The position numbers and the translations under genes were made by a program. A DNA stretch of 64,000 nt from Aldrovandia affinis (taxonomy: Eukaryota; Chordata; Actinopteri; Notacanthiformes; Halosauridae): positions 2,283,127-2,347,126 of the forward strand of contig JAINUG010000037.1 in assembly GCA_029706075.1 (NCBI GenBank), in the 5' to 3' direction. Below, piece by piece: positions 1-12,400 of this stretch (within the stretch, counting starts at the first letter, position 1; each line of letters opens with the position of its first letter). The notes below the pieces were generated by a model. The model was given only the letters and a program-made list of their open reading frames with translations, had not been told where the DNA came from and ran no database searches.

Positions 1-1327
<1,327 letters not shown>

Positions 1328-1579
1328 GTCTGGAGAAAGAGAAATAAAGGGGTGTGAGTGAAGGGAGACCACTACTGCACGCCCAGAGTATATCGACGTC
1401 CCAAACAACTGCACGTCCCCATCGTCAACCTCTACCGCCGAGAGCTACCTATGGAGGAAACTCTGGACGAAGTCTTTGGTGTCTGACGCACCGACCGTTT
1501 CCCTTTCCTCTGGGGGCCGGAGATATGTCAGTGATTGGTTTACACACAAGTGCATATCTACGCCTCCAGGCGAAATGGG

Positions 1580-1605
1580 AACACACACACACACACACAC
1601 ACACA
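1580..1605. repeat. (AC)n microsatellite
   Basis: About 13 uninterrupted AC units, of the usual vertebrate kind. Confidence 0.95.
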
Positions 1606-1950
1606 GGATCACTAGCCTCAGCAGATGTGCTTCCTGAGAATGACACATGTGGAGTTGTATTCCCTTCGGAAAGCCAGTGCCAAAGTTCCCAAACAGTCAA
1701 GGCTGTGAGTCAGCAGCAGAGTGAACTGAGACGTGGTTGCAGACGTTATAGGTCACATGCTGTTGGCGAGAGTGAGGGCATTCTGGGTATCCAGGCTTGC
1801 CGGTGCCAGGGGAAAGGTCGCCCAGACTCTGTGGGTGCAGATCCAGACACTCCCAGTTCTCCATCCCATGCTCCTTTGAGAAACAGAGGAGGGAGAAAAC
1901 TGAGAGGGAGATAAAACAGCAGTAGACACATGCCAGAAATGACACTGATA

Positions 1951-2073
1951 TACACACACACACACACATACACACACACATGCACATACATACACCCACC
2001 CATACACACACACACACACACCCACCCACACACACACACACACACACGCACAAATACACACGTGCATACACAT

Positions 2074-2104
<31 letters not shown>
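1951..2104. repeat. Compound (CA)n microsatellite
   Basis: Interrupted CA/CACC/TACA repeat of about 150 bp, ending in a pure (CA)n run. The long Cys-Val reading frames on the minus strand are artefacts of it. Confidence 0.95.
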
Positions 2105-2106
<2 letters not shown>

Positions 2107-4149
2107 TTTGACAAGAGATATACCATGCATAACAACTAGAAGGGATATTCCAGGCACAAGGAACAATGTAGTTGAAGTGTGTGCACTTCTCGAATGCACT
2201 TGCCAGTGTCCTTTTTACACCCTACAAATCCACACAGTGATACAGATTGGGACGCTCCGGGACATGGATCCTCTTCCCTGTCCCTCCCAGCAGTCCCAGC
2301 CCACCCGCACCTGGCCAGTCTGTCTCTCTTCCTGCCCAACTTAATGGGCCTGTCGTTGGAGGACCCTGATCTCCACCACCAGCAGAGTGAACTACAAACC
2401 CACTTCTGCCTCTGTACTCCACACTGTGAGATAATACTGTGAGCCCTCTGCTTTACCAGTCACTTCAGGTCGTTCAGCATGGCTCACTTGGCACACAGCT
2501 TCAACAGGGAAACTTTTGTGAGGCCAACTGTGTTGGCAAGGGTGCCATCTCCTGGCACCAGCTTGTAACTGCAGCCTGGATTTAATTGAGTGAGGTTCTT
2601 GGAATCTTTATGGAACTACAGTATCCATGTATTTATTTTCTTGGAGACATTATTTAGTGTGATACTCAATTAACACCACGCATTGTCATCACAAGTAAAA
2701 TATATTCATATTATTCATCATGTTTATTTGTGATTGGTGTATAATGACACAGTGTGCAAGACTGTGTCACCCATTGATGGGAAATGGGTGGAGCTACAAT
2801 TGTCTGTTGATTACTGATTGAATTGTCTGGACCAATGAATAGGTTTTCCCCTTCACAACAAAACACAATGATTGGTTCAAATCATTGAATTACTGGTGGC
2901 ATATCGTAGCTGTGCCCATTTTATGGCACCTCATTCACCCATCACTAGTGTCACCCTGCCGTGCAGCAGTTCTGAGGCCTGTATGGGATACTCTGTTCCT
3001 GATTTACAGCACTGCACCGCTGAGTCATGTGTCTGCTACAGCTGGTCCCCAAACTGACTCTGCCTACTCTCCCTGTTTGAGGCTCAGCGGGTAGCTGGAA
3101 CATCACTCTGATTTTAAACCTCACTCTGAGCCATTGTGGTCTGCAAAGAAATATGAAGTGGAAAAGTGCCATATCATCTTTATGTGTATTGCTGTAACCA
3201 TAGACAGGGCGTATAAAAGGCTTGGGGAGACTAAGCTTCCCCAAAATTAGGCTGCTGGGTACTGTTGCTTTTTGAAACAGCTGAGTTTGCATGTAAAAGC
3301 TCTGAGAGGTATTTTGTTTGTTGCCAAACAGCCTAAATTTGTCCATTTCCATCCCTGTCTTTTACTGTTCACGTGTCCGTGTCTTAAGGCACTATTAGAA
3401 TAAATGTTACGTTTTTTGGTTTGGTTTTTTGACTTGCTATATTTTCTTTACTATTAAATGTTGTATTCAGAAAAGCTGAATGTGAAGTATGCAGTGCAAC
3501 AAATATACAGTACATCAACTGCTCTGTGCTCTCAACTCACTTTTGTACTTTTAAACCACAGTTTAAAAGAGATTTACTGTAAAACAGAGATGTACTGTAA
3601 AACAGGCTAATGTAAGCTCAGGCCAAGTCCACGCTCTACATGCCATCCTTCAATAATTACGATGTTCTCTGTGCCTGACACGTGCCCTTTGTTACTTTTG
3701 CACACTTGTGGTGCTGCCTGCCACTGTTCCATGTATGTTATTCATCCAGTCCCATAGATATGTAAACCAGATACATTTGCTTGAAAGTCTAAAATATGAC
3801 ATATATACAATTAAAAATATATATTTAAGTAAATATTAACAAAATATTAGAAGGGAAAATAATTTTCCATAATGCTGGGTCTTCTGGGGTCCCTGGAACA
3901 AAGCTTGAGGACCCACACTCGATTATAGTTCATGTCCTTGTCATTCAAAACAAAGTGTCTTTGACCACGGTCTGAGTGCCGTCATTTAGAGGCCCCCTGG
4001 TGATCAAAAGAGTTGATGGGCTGGGTCAGACAAAGTGTGAAAAGTAGACAGTCGTTTTCTTATTATCAGTGTTTGCAGATATATTATCAGTATACAACAC
4101 ATTTGTATTATGAATGTAAAATAATAATAATAACAATAATAATAATATA
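2105..4149. other. Unassigned AT-rich intergenic sequence
   Basis: No gene, RNA or classifiable repeat recognised. There is a short (AAT)n stretch at about 4119-4148, just before a SINE fragment. Confidence 0.5.
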
Positions 4150-4230
4150 TGCCATTTAGCAGACGCTTTTATCCAAAGTGACTTACAGTAGTGAATGCAT
4201 ACATTTTCAGTATATGTGGCCCCAGTGGGG
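4150..4230 (-). repeat. 3' fragment of a tRNA-derived SINE
   Basis: Reversed, this reads as the tail of the SINE at 4305-4450: the GTATGCATTCACTACTGTAAGT block, then the GGATAAAAGCGTCTGCTAAATGGCA-type end. The tRNA-like head is missing. It forms an inverted pair with the copy about 75 bp to the right. Confidence 0.8.
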
Positions 4231-4304
4231 ATAATATCCTTAGAATTGTATTGCGTTCTTTTATTGAAATACAGTTCTAAGAATATAACAGAATAAGAGT
4301 GTTC

Positions 4305-4450
4305 CTGAGTGGCTCAGTAGGTAGAGCACGGCCCTGACAACGCTTAGGTTGTGGGTTCGATTCCCACTGGGACCACATATACTGAAAAATGTATGCATTC
4401 ACTTACTATAAATCGCTTTGGATAAAAGCGTCTACAAAATGGCATATATA
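4305..4450 (+). repeat. tRNA-derived SINE, near full length
   Basis: The head looks like a tRNA gene, with an A box (TGGCTCAGTAGG) and a B box (GGTTCGATTCC). A unique middle follows (ATATACTGAAAAATGTATGC), then a LINE-type tail (AATCGCTTTGGATAAAAGCG) and a TA-rich end. Other copies lie at 27591-27742 (-) and 54640-54780 (+), with a tail fragment at 19774-19858 (-). It is not a functional tRNA gene because no complete cloverleaf follows the B box. Confidence 0.85.
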
Positions 4451-4489
4451 TATGTAATATGATTTTACATCCTAGCTAGCAGTAAACGG

Positions 4490-4594
4490 CGATACATTTC
4501 GGCGCAGTCCCTTTAAAAAAGGGGCAGTAGGCGGAGTTCAGACAGGACCGAGCAAGGATTGAGGAAGTCGAAAGTGTGCAGAGCAAGCTTCGGG
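4490..4594 (+). promoter_or_regulatory. Putative TM2D3 promoter and 5' UTR
   Basis: This short stretch between the SINE and the TM2D3 start codon is more CpG-rich than its surroundings and has no TATA box at a useful distance. Transcription probably starts a little upstream of 4595. The position is inferred from the coding start only. Confidence 0.35.
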
Positions 4595-7500
4595 ATGGGA
4601 ACGGACTGTCAGTTTCGGGGATCAGAGAAAGGGGCCTATATAATGAGAGCCCACGGGATCATGATAATGTTGTTCTTAGATTCGTGTCTCCAATCTGTGA
4701 ATGGTAGGAGTAATCTAGCAATGCTCAAATGAAATTAATTTGTCATTTTCCTGATCGATCCTTTGTGTGGCTTGTACGTTAGCCAGGGGACAGCTTTAGC
4801 TATGCTAACTAGCTAGCTACATTCGGGCGTCGTGTTATCAGTATTATCCAGCAAACGCAATAGCAGTCGTGATCAGACGGTTTGGGTTCAGATGGACAAT
4901 TTCGAGGCGTAATATGTAGCTACCTTGTAGCTAGTTTGCTATCTTGTCAATATACGTTTACCAGTTAGCAAACTACCTAGCTAAGAGCTTTACGTTAGCT
5001 CACGATGTGTTTGTTTTAGGTAAATAAGCTAAGGTAGCTAGCTAGCTAGCTGTGTCAATATTATCCTAGTAGATGACAGATGTACTTACTGGATGTTCTT
5101 AGTAGATGACACAGAATCTAGAAAATGCATCAAACAAGGAGTATTGCTGCTAACCTTAGCTATATTTCTAAGGAACTTCTAAGTGTATCTTAGCAAAACG
5201 AAATGATCTGACTAGTGTTTGTGTTAGCGATTGGAAGTTGATATTTTCGTGAGAATTACATTTTTGCATAGGCTAATTGTACAGAATACTGAAGTAACAC
5301 TGTATAAAAACTGTCCTGTAAATTTTACAGAGACAAGTAGGTCAGGGTGCTTGTGCCTGGTCGGATCTTATACATGTATGTTGTGCTGACCTCCCTATGT
5401 GCACCATGTGTTTTAGGGTACCTGAGCTCCCCCCATGTGGGCCAGGAGTACAGCCGAGATGCCCAGCAGAGCCCAGTTATTACCAGCCCTGTGGCCCCAG
5501 CTGCCACTGCAGGTGCCAGTCCTTCTCAAAACTTAAAATCTTAATGAAAATGATGATGATGATGATGATGAGTAGTAATAGAGATCAATGACATGGCTGT
5601 CTGTCTGTGCAGCATCTCCAACAGATTCGGCCAGCTATACTTCCAAGTGTCCTAGCGGAGGCTTTTGTTCTAAGCTGCCTGCCGACTGCGTCGTCTGCAC
5701 TACGCATCACAACTGCAGCTACGGCAAACCAGCCTCCTTCTCCTGCAAGACCAAGATGGGCGTCCACTGCCTTGTGAGTCTGCAAGGCAACGTAAGATCT
5801 GTTGGTGGCTGTCATGAGGAGGATTGTTATTCATCTCGGATCTCCTCGATGTGTAATTCTCAATGTTAGCAGTTACATGAATAGCTAAATTTGTTTCTGA
5901 TTTTATCCCATTTGATCCCAATTTAGTAGCCAATTACACCCTCTATTTTTCATGTCAATCCCGTATCGTATAGTGAGTTTGCTGCCATAGCCCTGTGACC
6001 GGTAGTGACAAAGGCAAAGTATCGTCTCCTCCGAGATAGCACTTGCCAGGCTGTCGACCGTAACTCTGGTACTACAGAGCCACTCCTGTGCGCAGTTTGT
6101 CAGCTTCCCTCCCCCCTCCCTGGGACGGACAGCCAATTGCCCCCCCGGTGGCACTCCCGGCCAGAGCCGACACTGGCGCGGCCGGTGGAATCGAACCTCA
6201 GTCGCAGTGGCCAGCGTCGAATGTTGTAAGACCACCCGGGAGGCCCCTCAGTTACATGAATAGCTGTAGTAAACAAATAAATTTGACGTGGCCGGTGGCC
6301 AAACTTTGTGTGTTGGTGAGTGGCATCTGAGCTGAGCTCTCTGTGTTTTGTTCTCTTAGGGGGAATCGGGACAGCAGCGTACCAACTTCTCTCTCACCAT
6401 GACCTGTCAGTTCTGCTGGCAGCTGGACCCTTCGCAGTACCGGTGCAACAACTCTACCAACTGCATGACAGTTTCCTGCCCCCGCAAGCGTTACAATGCC
6501 ACGTGCACTGTGCTGGATCACGTGCACTGTCTGGGTGAGCACCTGCCACACAGTCAGTGCAACAATGGGAGATCACTTCCTGGAATATAAATGATATACT
6601 GTCACTGATGGTTGTTCATCTGGAGGTGCGAGATGATTACAGCAAATGATGGTTGGGTTTTTGTAATCAGGCTTTTGGTTTTACACTCAGCCACAAACTT
6701 TACCCTGGATTTAAATTTGTGATGAGCCGCCAGTGGGTCTACATTTTATATTAGATCTGGCTGTTTTCTGGCAGTAAGAAAGTTGTTGCGACTCAGTGAG
6801 GAGGATTTTTGTATTTGGCGTTGAGAAAGTGGTTGTGAGACAGTACGCCACAGATGTTTTACTTTTTCTTATTTTACTCTACAGGGAGGAGAGTTTTCCC
6901 AAAACGTCTATACTGCAACTGGACAGGAGGATACAAGTGGTCTACGGCGCTGGCACTCAGGTACCCTTTCTCTCTTGTGGTAAAGAGCATCTGTGTCTGA
7001 TATGATTGCAGACGTCTTTTTATACAGCACCAGTACCACTGTCACCCTAGGAGGGCTGGGACTTATTCTCTTTCAGTTTTTTTTGTGGTTTAAAAAAAAA
7101 TATATATATATATATTTTAAAATATATATATATATTCTCCCCAATTCGTAACACCCAATCACAACTGTAGGCCCATCCCCTCACTGCAACATCCTCTGTC
7201 AATTCTAGAGGGTGCACACTTGCGTGCGCATTCTCTGAGGTGCATACAGTTGCTTCTTTCAGTCTCCAATCTGCCAGCTGAACTGCCGCAGTTATTGTGC
7301 CAGAGGACTGTGGAACTGACACACCTGGTGCAGGTAGACTGCAAGCAGCCTATTTATGAGAAGAGTTGCTATTGAGCGATGAGGTGGAGGATACCCTACT
7401 GACTGAAACTCTCCCTGGGCAATGCAAAAGCCAATTATGTGTCACCCCAGTGGACTCATGGCCATTGCTGGCACGGTCTGGATTCTTTGTGGGCCGTAGG

Positions 7501-7998
7501 GCATGTCACTATTGTACCACGCAGAATGAGCCAGTTGGGAGGCCCCCTTCTGATATTAGTATATCACAAGATTTTTTGGAGCTTTTTATTTTATTTATAT
7601 TATTATTCTTTCATTCATGACCTGAGAAAAAAAAGTCTCACTCCGTTGTAGTCTAATGGTTAAATGAGCTCAGTCAGCATGACGTTCTTTAAAAGTAATG
7701 AATGAATGAGATTCAGAAGGACCACTCAGTTGCCTGCTTGACTACATAAGAGTATCTGTCACTCAGTTCCATCACAACTATTATGGACTGGCCTTATATA
7801 ATTTAACCCTTTGTGTGTCTGTGTTTCTGCAGCATTACGCTGGGCGGGTTTGGGGCTGACAGGTTCTACCTTGGCCAGTGGCGGGAAGGCCTCGGGAAGC
7901 TTTTCAGCTTTGGTGGGTTGGGCATCTGGACCCTCATTGATGTGCTACTGATCGGAGTGGGCTACGTGGGGCCTGCAGATGGCTCACTCTACATCTGA
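4595..7998 (+). CDS. TM2D3: TM2 domain-containing protein 3
   Basis: TM2D3 is a two-pass membrane protein; its fly orthologue, almondex, is needed for Notch signalling. Six coding exons read 4595-4703, 5417-5512, 5613-5773, 6360-6534, 6885-6960 and 7833-7998, all with GT/AG borders and consistent phases, giving 260 residues (human about 247). The N-terminus has a short hydrophobic segment (about residues 17-35), a probable signal peptide. The ectodomain is Cys-rich with several N-glycosylation sequons (NCS, NFS, NNS, NAT, NWT). The C-terminal TM2 domain (about 200-260) keeps ALALSITLGGFGADRFYLGQ, with the DRF turn between the two membrane segments, and ends in GPADGSLYI, essentially identical to human. 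A second in-frame ATG at 4643 could also be the start; it lies closer to the hydrophobic core. ADAL follows on the same strand. Exon 1 is the least conserved and least certain. Confidence 0.94.
4740..5060. other. TM2D3 intron 1 rich in GCTAGC/GTTAGC words
   Basis: The start of the first intron is packed with TAGCTA, GTTAGC and CTAGCTAGC words, including a GTAGCTAGCTAGCTAGC run near 5035. A similar cluster sits in ADAL intron 1 (about 9465-9740). It is not a clean tandem repeat. Confidence 0.6.
5550..5571. repeat. (GAT)n microsatellite
   Basis: Seven ATG/GAT units in TM2D3 intron 2, about 40 bp before exon 3. Confidence 0.9.
5915..6247 (-). repeat. Interspersed repeat, SINE-like (family A)
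   Basis: Starts with AATTTAGTAGCCAATTACACC and ends with a tRNA-like reversed B box (GGAATCGAACC) followed by GACCACCCGGGAGGCCCC. The same plan is seen at 7135-7550 and 58700-58935, and in opposite orientation at 12640-12935. It lies in TM2D3 intron 3 and ends about 110 bp before exon 4. Confidence 0.6.
7097..7134. repeat. (TA)n tract
   Basis: Two short TATATATA runs in TM2D3 intron 5, directly before a family A repeat. Confidence 0.85.
7135..7550 (-). repeat. Interspersed repeat, SINE-like (family A), longer copy
   Basis: Begins CCCCAATTCGTAACACCCAA and ends in GGGAGGCCCCCTTC. It shares its two ends and its middle order (GCCAATT, GGCACGGTCTGG) with the copy at 5915-6247. It is about 415 bp long and too diverged to set exact borders. 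Confidence 0.5.
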
Positions 7999-9025
7999 GT
8001 TGAAGAACGGATGGGAGGGAGGTGCTGCAGGTCTGGCACCCTGCCCACGAGGAACAGGATGTTTCCCTTCACACATGCCTGCCTGTTCCAACTCCCTTTC
8101 CAACACACTGCACAGTTCCAAACACCCCCCCCTCCGGAACAGACTTACCAGAGCCCCCTCTATCTGCACTTGTCTTATGTGCTGCTCATCCCTCACCAAG
8201 ACTGTCTTTCTCCTTACTGTATTATTTATTATTTCCAGCTACAGTTTAATATAGAATCCTGTGGAACAAGGAAAGAGGATTTGAGTCCAACGTGTGGTGT
8301 GCCGTTTAAGGAGAGCTGGGGAGTGCATTGTGCATGTGTGTGTTGGGGATGTGCTGTTGTTTCCCATCACTTCGTGTGTGCCTGAGGCTTACAGTATCCA
8401 GCAGTGTGACGGCATGACTGAACTTGTTTTGAAGAGGAACGTGGAAATAAAAACTGTGATTTCTTTGTTTGACACTTTAAAACAGATTTTTAGATGCAAG
8501 GCAGGAATTACCCATGAGGTAATACAGGGCTACAGTCTCCCCTGTTTTGTGAAAACAGGATGCATCTCCACAGTGACTTCTTCAAGACAGACTGTTACAT
8601 GTTGTGTTTGATATTGAACTATTACTCAGCACATTTTTCACCCTGCTGCAAGTTTGTAAGTGCAGCCACCTGTTAATAATGCCATAAAGGATTACATATA
8701 GGAAAATGTTTGACTGTAAAGGTGTTTTATGGTTATCTTCTGCTAGTGACAGACCTATATTATGGTTATGGATGAAAAGTAACGGTTGTGTCACTTTTCA
8801 TTCTTAACATACTTTTGAAACGGCAACTGAAAAAGTTTATTGTATAGTAAATGTATATATGTGCAAAGTGTATACAATGTAAAACTGACTTGAAAGAAAT
8901 ATGAAGATGATGACTCCCGTTCAATACATGAGTTTATGCAGCACTAACTGGTTACCTGCTGTTGAAAGATTTGCTTGTCTACAAGTTTTGGTAATGAAAA
9001 TAAAGATTTGTAAAAAAATCTGTAA
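7999..9025 (+). other. TM2D3: TM2D3 3' UTR
   Basis: The sequence after the stop has no further exon. Two AATAAA signals are present, at 8446-8451 and 8999-9004; the second would place the end near 9020. ADAL begins within 400 bp, so the two genes are tightly spaced in tandem. Confidence 0.6.
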
Positions 9026-9179
9026 ATCCACTCACTAAGGAATTTCTGTGTATAATTGCTTTTAATTTGATTTACTAAAGTATCTGAAATAACGTTATAG
9101 AAATTGTATAGTAGTCAATATTGAAATAATTCATTTTATGTGAAAGATTTGCAAGATTTTGTCTACTTCCCTGGCCAAC

Positions 9180-9404
9180 GGAACCACTCTTAGTGGGTCA
9201 GGTTGAAGAGGGGGCTGTTTATAGAGTTGCAAGAAATCGGTGCAACGCAAAAGGTGCACTGAAAGCAACCTTCGAAAGTAGACCGCAAAAGCAGCGCGAA
9301 CCTTATGTGGAACGGGTTGTAGTCAAATCTAGACGTGAATATTGTTTGAATGTTAACAGTGACAGGATAGCCAGTTAGTGATTGTATTCATAATATCAAC
9401 ACGG
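9180..9404 (+). promoter_or_regulatory. Putative ADAL promoter and 5' UTR
   Basis: The short gap between the TM2D3 polyadenylation signal and the ADAL ATG must hold the ADAL start region. No TATA box stands out. It is assigned by position only. Confidence 0.35.
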
Positions 9405-12400
9405 ATGGAGACGCCAGCAGACCTGTTTTATCGACAGCTTCCAAAAGTGGTAAAGTAACGCTACGCAGTAGCTAGCTATCTTGCTAACCGATAGTCTATT
9501 ACCTCCTAGCCGCCTGTAACGAACTCAGTCACGATTAAAGGCTTAGTTAGCTAGCTAACTAACTAGCAACAACAAGTGAAACACTCATTCTGTTCAGTGA
9601 CAGACATTCAGCGAACTTATTTATACGAACTGGATACATCGCACAGAAATCCTACTTCAGATTCTACGTTCTTACGTTAGCTAACCTTAGTTTACAACTA
9701 TCAACGTTACCTGAGCATACCTGTAACTAGCCAGCTAGGTGCCGCCAAAGACTTGCGTTACAGTTGAGCCGAACCAACCTCATAATGTGAATAGATGTTA
9801 TGTTGAAGAAATGCAAATTCGAAGTGATTATAATATGAATCTTATTGGACATTACGAATTATGATATTAGCATCGACTGCGTCCTTCGGTTTTTAATTAA
9901 AGTTAAACACTTACGCAGTATTGAAAAGGTTGAAGTTGCCTACATATCAGTGTTAACCTTGTAATTTGCGCACACATTTTAACAATCCAAGGATTGCAAA
10001 ACACACAACGTTTACTTTGATATGTCTGTGGCAATTATTTGTATTTATCAACACATTACGATCATCACAATGACTTGTTTTTTATTTCTAAATGTTCAAG
10101 TACAGTAGGCTCCGTTTTTATTCATATCCTTGATAAAGATTAACAAAATAGATCATATGAAATAAAATATATAAATAATGAGGTATACTTTATGCTAAAA
10201 CAAAATCAGAAAATTCGAAACCTACATTACTAATACAATTGTTCAGAAAAACGTATTTTGTTTGATTAATAATATTTTTTTCCAAAAACATCTGGATCAC
10301 AATTATTTATACCTCTTACTTTTAAATTTAATCCAACAAAAATACATCTTCATAAATATACAACTTATTTGAAGTTCATTGGAAGGTTATGGAACTATAC
10401 AGTTTCCTACAATGGTATCCTGTTTCCTAGGGTATAAAAAGGAGGGAACACACGTTTGAAATATTGTGGTAAGCCATCATCATGGTGAAAGGTGAAGAAC
10501 TCCCTGAAAGCATCAGACAAAGGGTTATTGACCTTTACAGATCAGGAGATCTACAAAAAATTCAAAGATACCGCTTTCCACTCTTGTGTCAATTATTAGG
10601 AAGTTTAAGGCCACTGGAACAGTGGCTAACCTGCCAGGTAGAGGATGCAAGTCTATCTTGCCCCCACCTGTAGTGAGACGGATGGTTTGAGAGGCAAAAA
10701 TAAGTACAAGGGGCCCAGTTCAAGATCTCCAAAACAACCTGGCATCTTGGGGTTACAAGGTGTCTAAAGCTACCAATCGACGACGCCTACATGACAATGG
10801 CCTTATGGCAAAGTTGCACGAAGGAAGCCTCTTTTGAAGACAATTCACCTAAAAAACACAATTGGAACCATGTCTTGTGGCCGAATCAAGCTTCTTGGAC
10901 ATGCACATCAGTATTATGTTTGCCGTCCAAACAATGCAAGTAATGTTGAAAAGCACCTCATGCCTTCGGTGAAACATGATGGTGGATCTTTAATGCTTTT
11001 GAGTTGTTTTGCATCCACAGGCCCTGGGGCCCTTATTAAAATAGATGGTGGAACCATGAACTCCAGCATGTACCAAGACATTTTGTCCAAAAACCTTCTG
11101 CCAGGGAGCTACACCTTGGCCGCAGATGGACCTTTGAACAAGTCAACGATCCCAAATATACATTCAAAGAAACTAAGAAATGGTTGACAGAGCACAAGAT
11201 CAATGTCCTGACATGGCCATCTCAGTCTCCATTCCTGAATCCAATTGAACATTTGTGGTTTGGACTCAAAAAAGCAGTCCACAAAGGTCAACCCAAGAAT
11301 CTGAAGGAACTAGAATAATTTTGCATGGAGGAATGGTTGAGGATCCCTCCAAGAAGTTCCATAACCTCATACGACACTACAGAAGGTGACTACTTGCTGT
11401 TATAATGGCCAAGGGAGGAACCACAAAGTACTGATAACGGGTGTGAATATTTGTGATTCTTGATATTTATGTGAAAAAAATATAATTTGTGGTTCGTGCC
11501 AATGCATTATTAAAGAATATCATTTTCAGAATTTTCTGAGCAAAAAATATATCTCATTACTTATATAGTTTATTTTATACAGTCTCTTTTCATCTTTTTT
11601 TCAAGGATATGAATAAAAACGGAGCCTACTGTAGGTACCAATCCCACCTTATAACTTGGGCAAAATCAAAAGCACTTCCATTACAAATCACACAGTGATC
11701 ACAGACTTAGGGCTTTTCTTTAATGCCCAAAAAATGTTTTTAGGGAAGTCTTTATCCATAATTGATATGATATTTTGTTATTTATGAGTTCTGTGATTTT
11801 CCTCAAAGAGTGTGGCCATATTGTACCCTGTTATATATCAAAAACTACCAGGAATACCAATACCAAAATGCAGATTTGTTCATATGAATGGTCGAGGAAC
11901 ATGGGGAAAACATGAAGAGAACCTGAGACCTAAGTTGTAAAACCTCACAAATTTTGTCTGATTTTGTATTACCATTTTGTGTGGCTGTGATAGTGGGCCT
12001 GAAACCTTGTGGTTCACTAGGTGAGAGTGAGACAGTGGAAAAGGCTTCAAGGCATGAGCATCACTGCAAATGTGTGGAAGTCGGAAGCCTCGAAGACCAT
12101 TTTAGCTCGTAGTTGTTAGTTGTGCTATAAAGATTGGTGATTTTTGAACATTCATATGCATCTTTCAAAACTAAATCTATGAAGTGCTTTGTTTTAAATT
12201 GCGAGATGGGTTCTCCTTATGTTGACAGGAGCTCCATGCCCACCTCAATGGCTCTGTCAGTGTTGCCACCATGGAGAATCTCATTTCCCGTAAACCACAT
12301 CTCAACATCCAGCAAAGCATGACTGCCATCCACAAGGGTCAACGGCGGACACTGGATGAGTGGGTACTCACTTCATAGCCAGAGATTACTACATCCTGAT

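Noticed and set aside
1697-2199. Long Cys/Val-rich minus-strand frames
   Set aside because: They are translations of the (CA)n microsatellite.
4309-4373. tRNA gene
   Set aside because: A and B boxes are present but the sequence continues into a SINE body and tail, and the same unit recurs at three other places.
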